A DNA stretch of 64,000 bases from Herpetosiphon geysericola (GTDB lineage Bacteria; Chloroflexota; Chloroflexia; Chloroflexales; Herpetosiphonaceae), in contig NZ_LGKP01000006.1 of NCBI RefSeq assembly GCF_001306135.1, forward strand, positions 62,001 to 126,000, in the 5' to 3' direction. A model generated the notes under the pieces. It was not told the DNA's origin. It searched no databases and saw nothing but the letters and a program-made list of their open reading frames with translations. The translations under genes and the position numbers were made by a program. This document shows, piece after piece, positions 24,350 through 32,537 of the stretch (its first letter is position 1; the number at the start of each line of letters is the position of its first letter).

Positions 24350-25024
24350 CTACTCGGCAGCGCTAAAACGTTGTTGTAAGGCTTGCTCAATTGCACTAGA
24401 AACCTCATTGGGAGTGCCATCAGCATCGATCAAAATCAACAAATCGCGTTCGCCGTAGTATTGGAGCAATGGCTCAGTTTTGGCATTGTATTCAGCTAAA
24501 CGGCGTTTGATGGTATCTGGTCGATCATCATCGCGCTCGATCAATTGGCCGCCGCTAGCACGACATTGATCTATGGCTGCTTGATCACTGATATGCAAAA
24601 TTTGGTCGGGCTGGCCTTTGATGCGGCAGATGCGGCGGCCACTCAAGCGCCGAATTGCCTCTTCATCGGAGAGCGTGAGCGCAATGACTACTTCAAGCGG
24701 GCGGTTGATTGCTTGCATCAATTGATCAAGGCTTTGGGCTTGGCTGAGCGTGCGCGGATAACCATCGAGCAACACGCCAACGTCGCTGGGAATAGTTAGC
24801 AGCCATTCGTTCAAGAGCTTGTTCATCAATGTATCGTCGACCAAGCGGCCAGCGGCCATCACCTGGGCAACTTCTTGGCCCAGCTCCGAGCCAGTTTCGA
24901 CAGTTTGGCGCAACCGTTGACCAGTCGAGATGGAGTCAATCGCTGCTAATTTATCTAAATAGGCTGCTTGAGTCGATTTCCCCGCACCTGGGGGGCCAAA
25001 AAGAATGAGGTTAAGTGGTTTCAT
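24350..25024 (-). CDS. adk: Adenylate kinase family protein (LID lacks the Cys4 site)
   Basis: 224-residue nucleoside monophosphate kinase, AMP + ATP to 2 ADP. The P-loop GPPGAGKST is at residues 10-18, the NMP-binding segment STGQRLR follows, and LLDGYPRT and ERDDDRPDTIKRRL are conserved. In the LID, the zinc-type pattern C-x2-C...C-x2-C is broken: only two of the four cysteines remain (GRRICRIKG and QCRASGG). The main adk of most bacteria is in the ribosomal protein operon next to secY, so this may be a second copy. The ATG at 25024 has GAGG eight bases before it. Here it stands between trxA and a tRNA gene. Confidence 0.85.
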   Translation of the reverse strand: MKPLNLILFGPPGAGKSTQAAYLDKLAAIDSISTGQRLRQTVETGSELGQEVAQVMAAGRLVDDTLMNKLLNEWLLTIPSDVGVLLDGYPRTLSQAQSLDQLMQAINRPLEVVIALTLSDEEAIRRLSGRRICRIKGQPDQILHISDQAAIDQCRASGGQLIERDDDRPDTIKRRLAEYNAKTEPLLQYYGERDLLILIDADGTPNEVSSAIEQALQQRFSAAE

Positions 25025-25104
25025 CCCTATACCTCGGCATTAAACAAATACTATACCCTATCTTATCACAGCCGTTTGGTGCTGATGTAGCGTGTTTAAA
25101 ACAA

Positions 25105-25130
25105 AACAACCGCGAATATTCGCGATTGTT
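25105..25130 (-). terminator. Terminator of tRNA-Leu
   Basis: The minus strand reads AACAAT-CGCGAATATTCGCG-GTTGTT followed by TTGTTTT; the central CGCGAATATTCGCG is a perfect palindrome. It starts four bases past the CCA end of the tRNA. Confidence 0.75.
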
Positions 25131-25133
25131 TTT

Positions 25134-25220
25134 TGGTGCCGAGGGTGGGAGTCGAACCCACACTCCCTTGCGAGAACTACGCCCTGAACGTAGCGCGTCT
25201 GCCAATTCCGCCACATCGGC
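25134..25220 (-). tRNA. tRNA-Leu (anticodon CAG)
   Basis: 87-base class II tRNA with encoded CCA. The minus strand begins GCCGATGTGGCGGAATTGG, has the anticodon loop TTCAGGG (CAG, reading CUG), a long variable arm and the T arm GTGGG-TTCGACT-CCCAC. The discriminator base is A, as usual for Leu. In the acceptor stem, position 6 is T opposite C67, an unpaired position within an otherwise perfect stem. Confidence 0.95.
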
Positions 25221-25289
25221 TAAGGGATTTGCTGCTAAAGCAACGTTATCAAGTATAGCAAATCTTCAACGATTGTGCAAGTTGGGGCT

Positions 25290-25324
25290 AAAAAACTTCA
25301 GAGCCGCAGTTGCGACTCTGAAGT
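25290..25324 (-). terminator. Terminator of the FG-GAP-like membrane protein gene
   Basis: CTTCAGAG (25296-25303) pairs with CTCTGAAG (25316-25323), with an inner CGCA/TGCG stem; on the minus strand a run of T follows. It is 58 bases past the stop of the gene at 25382. Confidence 0.85.
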
Positions 25325-25381
25325 GCTGTAGATACTCACATATTTGCTGTTGACTCTCGGTTGCCCTGAAATACTCAAAAA

Positions 25382-25954
25382 TTATTGTTGTAGTTTGGCA
25401 AGCTCTTCGCTGGTAATCATGCGAAATTGGTTGCTGCTTGCATCGTTGATATACACCATTTCTTCTTGCTTGACGCTCACCAACATATCCAAACGTTGGT
25501 CAGCATTGACATCAGCAAAGCGCAGACTAACAGGAGTTAAGTCTTCGCCGGCCCCAAACAGGTATGGGCCAACAATGGTGCGAGCCTTGGCTGGGTCGCC
25601 ACCAGGCATTTCGACAATGACGATCCGGCGTTCCATATTCATTGCGACAAAGTGCGACGGCAAACCATTGGTTTCGTCGTGGCCAACGAAGGCGGTGGTT
25701 TGCATTGTGCGCGGGCGGCCATATTTTACATCGTCGTATTTAACTTTGAACCACGAGACAATGGGGCTGAACATCGCATTGGCCAAAATCAACGCTAAGA
25801 TAATGGTGATAGCATAGGCAAATTTGTTATGCACACCAAACGACACCGAGCGACTTGCGTAGCGTTGCCGCGTTTGCGGAAGGGTAATGACGGTGGTAGG
25901 TCTCGTGCGGCGCACAACCTCCGCTGAACGTAGATCGCGACTTGTAATGGCCAT
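25382..25954 (-). CDS. Membrane-anchored protein with an FG-GAP/VCBS-like calcium motif
   Basis: 190 residues. A basic cytoplasmic N-terminus is followed by one membrane helix (about 48-70) and an outside domain. Near the C-terminus RFADVNADQRLDMLV is the DxNxDxxxD calcium-binding loop typical of FG-GAP or VCBS repeats, here as a single copy. The role is unknown; it may bind a ligand at the cell surface. The ATG at 25954 has AGGAGG; upstream codons lack support. It has its own terminator, and the hydrolase gene upstream on the same strand is 139 bases away. Confidence 0.65.
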   Translation of the reverse strand: MAITSRDLRSAEVVRRTRPTTVITLPQTRQRYASRSVSFGVHNKFAYAITIILALILANAMFSPIVSWFKVKYDDVKYGRPRTMQTTAFVGHDETNGLPSHFVAMNMERRIVIVEMPGGDPAKARTIVGPYLFGAGEDLTPVSLRFADVNADQRLDMLVSVKQEEMVYINDASSNQFRMITSEELAKLQQ

Positions 25955-26093
25955 AGCGAACCTCCTGTGAGTCAACCATTTGAGAACAAATATGCTGGCT
26001 GTGAGTATAGTAGAACATGCGTTCTGTGTCAAGCGAAAAGCAGCCTTTTTGCTTGCTAACTCTTTGATTGGTTGTCGTAAGGCCAATATTGAT

Positions 26094-26996
26094 TTATTTA
26101 GCGACTGAATATCTCACTACATGTGTCCAATGTGGATTAGCCCAAATTTCGCCATGAGTTGGCTCAAATATGTTCAATGCCTGCTGATCATCAGCCAGAA
26201 AACCCAGTAGCCACGCAGTTAAGTAGCCGCGATAACTGCCACCATCATCTTCGATTTCTGTATGCCCAGCGCCAACTGAGATTGCCAAAAAGCGCTTATG
26301 CGCGCTTGATTGTTCTAAACTGGCTTGGTTGGCAGCAGCCGGCGAGACAATCAGATCGCGGGTTCCACTTAGAATGAGCCACGGAACGGCGATTAAACTT
26401 GGATCATAGGTGTGTGCTTCATCTGTCCAGCGCTGTTGCGGTAGCGCATTGGTGATCAAAGTTTTGATCATCTGGCCTTGTGGATAGCGATTGGAGGCAT
26501 TGATTATTCCAGTCGCGCCTTGCGATGTACCAACAGCTCCGATCTGATCAAGCTGAATTTTTTGAAATAAAGCATTAGTTGGGTCTGCATTGGCAGCAAT
26601 TAAATAATCGAGAGTTTGAATAATCGCCGCCCCATCGCCAGTATTTTCACTATAACTATCAATCACAATAAATCCCCAACTTGCCAGATGTTCAAATAAA
26701 CCAGCATATTTTTCTGGCGAAGCAATCGTCCCATTGCCCCAAATAATTACTGGATATGCACGCACTAAATCAGTTGGATAATATATAATTGCTTTTTGCT
26801 GATCGTTCAGATTGACTTGATTGTGGTTAATTGCTAAGCTTCCATGCTGCGAATAATTAAATTCCAATGGATACGCAGGATCAAAGGCATAAGTGCTGCG
26901 TTTACCAGCGGTGAATTTCAGCCCGATGATACAGAGCAAAGTTAATACGATAAAACTGCCTAAAAATCCCCAAAGTAGTTTTTTCTTGCCTGCCAT
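26094..26996 (-). CDS. Membrane-anchored alpha/beta hydrolase (cutinase/PETase-like lipase family)
   Basis: 300 residues: an uncleaved N-terminal membrane helix (about 7-28), then an alpha/beta hydrolase exposed outside. The triad is readable as Ser158 in GTSQG, Asp214 in SGTRDLIV and His245 in GAGHTEIED. The stretch PVIIWGNGT supplies the oxyanion hole, and the overall order matches dienelactone hydrolase/chlorophyllase-like enzymes (PF12740 group). Natural substrates could be esters or lipids; none is shown by the sequence. The ATG at 26996 has GAGG about nine bases upstream. It is divergent from the large secreted repeat protein. Confidence 0.78.
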   Translation of the reverse strand: MAGKKKLLWGFLGSFIVLTLLCIIGLKFTAGKRSTYAFDPAYPLEFNYSQHGSLAINHNQVNLNDQQKAIIYYPTDLVRAYPVIIWGNGTIASPEKYAGLFEHLASWGFIVIDSYSENTGDGAAIIQTLDYLIAANADPTNALFQKIQLDQIGAVGTSQGATGIINASNRYPQGQMIKTLITNALPQQRWTDEAHTYDPSLIAVPWLILSGTRDLIVSPAAANQASLEQSSAHKRFLAISVGAGHTEIEDDGGSYRGYLTAWLLGFLADDQQALNIFEPTHGEIWANPHWTHVVRYSVAK

Positions 26997-27144
26997 ATGT
27001 GCAACCTCATCCGAGCCAAATTACGCTCATTTTAGCCAATTTAGCAAATTGGTGCGTCTTGCATGCCAAAAATTAGAGGTTTGTGTATCTAGGGTTGGTT
27101 GTAGCGCTACGATTGTCAGTTTCTACATCACAAGGAAGGCTGCG

Positions 27145-30100
27145 ATGATTCCAATACGCCGTGTTATGAGTATGTTGATTGTAAGTAGTATGATGATTGG
27201 TATCGTCCCTTCAAAAGCTGTTCAATCAACCGCGTCCACTGTTCAGCCCGTCGCCCAGCATGCCACATTAAACGATATTCTGCTTGATGCCGAACATTCA
27301 ACCCTTGATTTGGAAACCGATCCATGCCCTGAGCCTGCTGCAAGCGTTGATTTGCCTGATTTGGAGCCGGCACCTAATCAGCCACAAAATGCCTCAGTCA
27401 AGCATACCAACCAGGCTTTACCACCTACAAACTACCCGTTGAACTGCGAGTTTGCTCGCAATCGGGAAATTTTGGCAACGCTTAGTCCTGAATCGTTCAG
27501 CCTTGAAAATGCCAATCAAGCCTTTACAACTGAAGCATTGGTTGTGCCGGATGCTAGCCAAATGCTGATGTTTGAATACATCGTTGGGCGCAAAACAGCT
27601 GATAGCATGACCCCACTGTATGTAGAAGTATTGAGTGGGGCAAACTTTGCGACGGTGACCAATATTAGCAATTGGCGGATTAAGGGCCAATATCGGCTTG
27701 GCTGGCAAACAGGCCGATTAAATATTCAAGCATTTCGGGGCCAAACGATTAAGATCCGCTTTATTAATGATTGGTGGTGGATTGATCAGCCATCGGCCCA
27801 AGTACGCAATCTGCGCTTAGTCCAAGAAATCCCTGATTGGGAGCTATCGACTATTGGCGAATTTGCCATTCATAATGATCATTTGATCGGCGCGTATGCG
27901 GTGATTACCGGGGCCAGCGCTAGTCTTATTTCTGCCCCCATCAATCTAAATCAGCAAGTTCAAAGCCTGACATTTCGTTACCGAACTGGGCGTTGGCAAA
28001 GCGATCGTACCGCACCGCTTTTTGTTGAGATTCTAAGTGGTACAACATTTGCAACTGTCACTAATATTGATCAGTGGACGCTGCAAGGCCGATTAACTGA
28101 TGGTTGGCACGAAGCAGTGCTGGATGTTCAGGCATTTCGTGGTCAAACGATTAAAATCAAAATTATCAACGATTGGTGGCCACACGATCCTCAAGTTACG
28201 GCGATTGATCGTTTCACATTTAATAGATCCGTACCTGGTTGGGATATTTCAAATGCAAGTTTTGTGCGAACTAATACAGCAGCACTCCCATCAGGAACCC
28301 CATTAAACGTTGATTTTGAACAAGATTTTATCGCCTTTGATGTGATTGAAAACCCTGATTTTGAACAAGATCAACTCGTGCTATCTGAACTACAACAGCC
28401 GCTGATCAATCTTGAAGGCCTGCAAACGAGGGCAAGTAGTGTTGATTTTGGCGTGCCATCTGCAGCAACCAGTATTCATTTTGAATATATGGTCGGCGAT
28501 GTTGATGATGTTAATAATACTCGTCGGCTACTGGTAACGCTATTGAGCGGCGAAAACTTTGAAATTCTTGAATTTCCTCAAGGTCATACCTTTGTAAGTT
28601 CGAGCCAAGCAGGCTGGCAACAAGGTCGAATTGATTTGGTTGGCTATCGTGGGAAAACCATCAAGCTCCAGTTTATTAATGATGCGTATGGGCGCCCAAT
28701 CAGCCAGATTAAAGCGTTCAAACTTGTTCAAGATGTACCTGCTTGGCAAGTGCAGAATCATCAATTTCTTAGCATTGATCACAATCCAACCCAAGGTAAT
28801 TATGGATATCTGTATGGCCATGCAACGCAGCTAACCTCGCTAGATTTTACTGTTCCGCTGACTGCTCAACAGGTGCGCTTCGATTATCAAGCGGGCTTTA
28901 GCGACAATCCTGCTGCACGCCAGCGAGTTGCAATCAGCATCTTGAGCGGCAATACCTTTGAAATTGTCCATGCGCTTCCAGCCGATTCTTTGCTTGGTTC
29001 AACCGATCAAGGCTGGCAAACTGTAGCGCTTGATTTGCAGCGCTTCCAAGACCAAACAATTAAGCTTCAATTCACCTTAGAAGCCCATAATACTGCCTAT
29101 TTGCGGTTAGATAATCTTCAAGTAGGCCACGTTCTAGCTGGCTGGTCGAGCAGCGAGCATACGCCAATTATGCTTGAAACCCGTGATTCGAATCGCCAAG
29201 TTGTGCGATTTGCTGGCAGTAACGCGCGTTTTACCAGCGATGCCTGGACTGTGCTATCCGATACTGAAGCTCTCCAATTTAACTATAAAACTCAACACCC
29301 TGATGCGTGGTGGCGTTCGGTGATTGAGGTTTATGTGTTAAGTGGCGACGGCTTTGAAATCGTTACGCCGATTGATGCAGGCTTAGTCTATGGTTATGGC
29401 AACGACCCAAATAATGGTTGGCACGAAGCCCACTTAGGCTTGGCTCAATTTCAAGGCCAAACGATTAAGCTCCAATTTAAGCATCAAGGTCATGGCTATT
29501 CGACTTCTTGGCTGGATAATCTTCAGTTAATTGCTGGCGAAACGCGGGCAAAACAAGCAGCCCAAGATGCTCCTGATCATGCTTTTATCGAAATCTCACG
29601 CGCTGGTCAGTATGTTACGAGTTCTAGTTTTGAACTCGCCAGCGATAGTCAATTCTTGCGTTTTGTCTATCAAGTTGGCAATAAAGATCATGGGAATGCG
29701 CAACATCATTTGGCAGTTGAAGTACTTTCAGGGGCTAATTTTACAACCATTAGCAGAATCGATCAGTATCAACTGTATCATTCGCTTAACGATGGCTGGA
29801 AGATCGCACAATTGCCAATTCAGCAATTCCAAAATCAAACGATTAAAATTCGCTTTATCGCCCCTGGTTGGGTTTCTGCCCCAATCGTGCGGATTGATAA
29901 GGTTGCCTTGCTCAATCCACGAGCAAGCATTACCGGCCCAATCAATGTTCCTGGCGTGACATATTTGAATGTACCACTTGCTGAATTAGCCGGAATTACT
30001 ACCCCAACGACAATGACAATAAATTCCTTAGTTATTTATGATGAGTATATGGAAGTGGCAGGTCACGTGCATTATAGCAATAAGACTTATCCATTTGCCT

Positions 30101-31236
30101 TGACTGGTGATTTGTATCACTCTAGTCTAGGAACACCTGGTGATATTGTGGCTGATCTTCAAGACACCACTGGAACCTTTGAAGCCCTTTATTTTGCTCT
30201 ACGTCAACAACCATTTGGGCCTCAAGCCAATCCTTCAATCGTTGATCAAAATCTCTCGTTATATCTCCAACGCCATGGAACACGAGAGGCTACATTAATT
30301 GATCTAGGCTTAGATGATTCACTGAGTGCATTGTTAAGCCCAATATTCGAGCTGCCAGCGCTTATTAGTGCTAATTATGCTGACGATTACTGGTTTGGCA
30401 AGCTTCTTGAACCTCAATCTACTTTTGAAGCATTAGGTGACCCTGACGAAAAGAAGTGGACATGGAAGCGCACCACGATTGGTAAAGATTGCACATTATT
30501 ACAACGGCTTGATTTTGGTGTCGTAGTTTCAGTTCCAGATGGAAATATTGGTCAAAATAGCGGCAAATTTGGAAGTCAACTGGAAGTATTGGGATCAATC
30601 TCTAATGGTTATGTAACACCTGGACAATCGTGGCCAGCAGATTCATGTGATATCTATGATGCTGATAATGCTGGCGTTACTTTAGGCTCTAGAGATGATC
30701 CCGTGACTGTTAAAATTGTGTCCTCAGGTAACAATTTAACGGGCAATGATGCCCAAGGTGATTATTTGAGTGATGCAACCTTTGGGGGCGATGCTACTCG
30801 ATTTAAAGGTAATCAACTCTGGTTTGATCAATTTATTGGCGATTTGATCAAATCGGTTGATATGGTTTCAAAACTATTTTCAATCCCGATTACTGTTGGT
30901 GATGTATCACAATTGTTCCCAGAAAGTACACCAGATATGGGAAATAAACCTTCCTTATCAAATAGTATGATATTAAATGACTGGGATGATAATCCTAATA
31001 CAAAAATAAAAGTCTTACGTGTACCATTTCAGCAATCTGTACTCGTTAAACAACGAGATTATTTTATGGTTTCTGCTACCATTGCATGTAAGAAACAAAA
31101 TAGTAATCGAGATATGTTGGTGAAAATATATTGGGATATTCCACTTTATGATAATGTTTCCAGAAAAGAATTGAATGTTAATTTATATAATAGAAGCTTT
31201 TTGGTCGATTATAAGAGTGGTCCTTGTAATAATTAG
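27145..31236 (+). CDS. Large secreted protein with six copies of an unrecognised beta-rich module
   Basis: 1363 residues. An N-terminal hydrophobic segment (about 5-25) acts as signal peptide. Six modules of about 95 conserved residues follow, at nucleotides 27564-27843, 27958-28245, 28468-28752, 28867-29155, 29266-29538 and 29650-29928, with a spacing near 400 bases. Each has an L/F-x-F-x-Y strand, E-x-LSG-x-x-F, a GW and the motif QTIKI/L-x-F-I. They look like jelly-roll carbohydrate- or cell-surface-binding domains (inference). The C-terminal 430 residues are unrelated, A/T-rich in codons and carry several cysteines. The ATG 27145 has AAGGAAGG upstream; the longer frame from 26893 has no signal peptide and overlaps the divergent promoter region. 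Confidence 0.8.
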   Translation: MIPIRRVMSMLIVSSMMIGIVPSKAVQSTASTVQPVAQHATLNDILLDAEHSTLDLETDPCPEPAASVDLPDLEPAPNQPQNASVKHTNQALPPTNYPLNCEFARNREILATLSPESFSLENANQAFTTEALVVPDASQMLMFEYIVGRKTADSMTPLYVEVLSGANFATVTNISNWRIKGQYRLGWQTGRLNIQAFRGQTIKIRFINDWWWIDQPSAQVRNLRLVQEIPDWELSTIGEFAIHNDHLIGAYAVITGASASLISAPINLNQQVQSLTFRYRTGRWQSDRTAPLFVEILSGTTFATVTNIDQWTLQGRLTDGWHEAVLDVQAFRGQTIKIKIINDWWPHDPQVTAIDRFTFNRSVPGWDISNASFVRTNTAALPSGTPLNVDFEQDFIAFDVIENPDFEQDQLVLSELQQPLINLEGLQTRASSVDFGVPSAATSIHFEYMVGDVDDVNNTRRLLVTLLSGENFEILEFPQGHTFVSSSQAGWQQGRIDLVGYRGKTIKLQFINDAYGRPISQIKAFKLVQDVPAWQVQNHQFLSIDHNPTQGNYGYLYGHATQLTSLDFTVPLTAQQVRFDYQAGFSDNPAARQRVAISILSGNTFEIVHALPADSLLGSTDQGWQTVALDLQRFQDQTIKLQFTLEAHNTAYLRLDNLQVGHVLAGWSSSEHTPIMLETRDSNRQVVRFAGSNARFTSDAWTVLSDTEALQFNYKTQHPDAWWRSVIEVYVLSGDGFEIVTPIDAGLVYGYGNDPNNGWHEAHLGLAQFQGQTIKLQFKHQGHGYSTSWLDNLQLIAGETRAKQAAQDAPDHAFIEISRAGQYVTSSSFELASDSQFLRFVYQVGNKDHGNAQHHLAVEVLSGANFTTISRIDQYQLYHSLNDGWKIAQLPIQQFQNQTIKIRFIAPGWVSAPIVRIDKVALLNPRASITGPINVPGVTYLNVPLAELAGITTPTTMTINSLVIYDEYMEVAGHVHYSNKTYPFALTGDLYHSSLGTPGDIVADLQDTTGTFEALYFALRQQPFGPQANPSIVDQNLSLYLQRHGTREATLIDLGLDDSLSALLSPIFELPALISANYADDYWFGKLLEPQSTFEALGDPDEKKWTWKRTTIGKDCTLLQRLDFGVVVSVPDGNIGQNSGKFGSQLEVLGSISNGYVTPGQSWPADSCDIYDADNAGVTLGSRDDPVTVKIVSSGNNLTGNDAQGDYLSDATFGGDATRFKGNQLWFDQFIGDLIKSVDMVSKLFSIPITVGDVSQLFPESTPDMGNKPSLSNSMILNDWDDNPNTKIKVLRVPFQQSVLVKQRDYFMVSATIACKKQNSNRDMLVKIYWDIPLYDNVSRKELNVNLYNRSFLVDYKSGPCNN

Positions 31237-31310
31237 GTAGTTTGAATAGCGTAGGAATTAGATTACCCCTATAAGGTAAGCTAATTCCTACTAGTAGCAA
31301 AGGAATGACT

Positions 31311-31943
31311 ATGAACACATTTCAACGGTGGTTGCTGGCGGCCTCGCTGATTAGCTGTTTGGTGCTTAGTTTTTATAGTTATACAATCAATCATAATTTA
31401 GAGGTTATTGAAGCACGCCAGCGTGGGCAAATTGCGACGACAGGCCAATCATTATGGTTTAGTTGGTATTTTTGTGCTGATAAACTTACCTGGGTTTTAA
31501 GAGCTAGTGATCGTAATGCTCAAACAGAGGTTTTAGAATATCTTTCTAATGCACAACTTCATTGTGAAGCATCTTCACAATTTATCTATAATTATAATGC
31601 TTCTCTAAATTGGCCTATTAAACCATGGTGGAATTTAAGTTTAGGTTCAGGCAATGTGATTGGATTTGTGCAATTATTTGATTATTATTCAGTTGAAATA
31701 AGTCATATTAGCAGTATTATTGAAAAAGAAGGATCTGTTAGTGTTGCAAGTCGTGCTCGAATTCAGCAATTGTACGATGATCTTACAAATTTTACTGAAG
31801 AAATACCTGAATCTATGCTCCAAAAAGGAGATATTAGCGAAATCCATCAGGCAATAGTGGATTGGTGTGGCATGATCAACGATGTTGAAGCTAAAGAGGC
31901 AATTAGGCTTCGAGAAGAGCAATATCAGGATTCTTGTAAATAG
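31311..31943 (+). CDS. Single-pass membrane protein, unknown function
   Basis: 210 residues with one N-terminal membrane helix (about 7-27) and an outside domain rich in aromatic and acidic residues, with four cysteines. The family is not recognised. The ATG at 31311 is chosen over ATG 31305 because AAAGGA lies six bases before it, while it directly abuts 31305. It follows the large module protein by 74 bases and shares its low G+C, so both may belong to the same transferred segment. Confidence 0.6.
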   Translation: MNTFQRWLLAASLISCLVLSFYSYTINHNLEVIEARQRGQIATTGQSLWFSWYFCADKLTWVLRASDRNAQTEVLEYLSNAQLHCEASSQFIYNYNASLNWPIKPWWNLSLGSGNVIGFVQLFDYYSVEISHISSIIEKEGSVSVASRARIQQLYDDLTNFTEEIPESMLQKGDISEIHQAIVDWCGMINDVEAKEAIRLREEQYQDSCK

Positions 31944-31954
31944 GAGAAGTTGTT

Positions 31955-32376
31955 ATGTATCAAGTTAGAAAAGCACGCCGTTGGCAACAGGTTCATGTCC
32001 AAAAATATCTTTATCTTATTAATATTGGGCTATATTCATTAGCAATCTATCTCTTGATTTTACAGCTGAAAATATCGTTGGTTGGTGGGTTGATGATCCT
32101 TGGCATCAAGTGAATTTTGCATCATTCATCTGGTTTCCAATTGGTTTGTTGCTGATAAATCCATTAATTTGGCAACAGAAGTATATGCCAACAAGTTTAG
32201 GAATTCTCGCGGGGCTTTTGATCCTGATAAATGGATTTATGTTTGGATTTATGCAGGTCGACGTTAGTGATGCTGATCAAGTTGGTTGGGCTGTGGTAAC
32301 GCTGCTTTCGGCTATGTTTGCGTGGTATGCATGCTATCGAGCTAAGCCATGGCGCAAGTTGCAGAAGCGCAAATAG
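31955..32376 (+). pseudogene. Frameshifted small membrane protein gene
   Basis: AGGAGAAG precedes ATG 31955, which opens a frame with a basic start and a membrane helix (YLYLINIGLYSLAIYL) that ends at TGA 32111. A second frame, open from 32023 without a good start, continues NIVGWWVDDPWHQVNFASF and two more membrane helices to the stop at 32376. The pieces fit as one protein of about 140 residues broken by a one-base change near 32045-32065, in an A/T-rich stretch. A sequencing error or a true pseudogene are both possible. Confidence 0.55.
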
Positions 32377-32537
32377 GCTCGTTGGTTGAACCAAGCAGTG
32401 CTACCAGTCACATGCTGGATGATCAAACGATTACAATTGGCCAAATTGAGCATAGCTATGGGTTGGCAAGTCTGGGCAAGCTCTTGGTGATCAGCTATCA
32501 TAACATGGTTAGCCAATCAACCTAGGATACTGTTTAG

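Noticed and set aside
25011-25353. Short frames on both strands over the tRNA-Leu gene
   Set aside because: They simply translate the tRNA and its terminator.
26893-27144. N-terminal extension of the six-module secreted protein
   Set aside because: It overlaps the divergent hydrolase gene and its promoter region, and lacks a ribosome-binding site and signal peptide; ATG 27145 has both.
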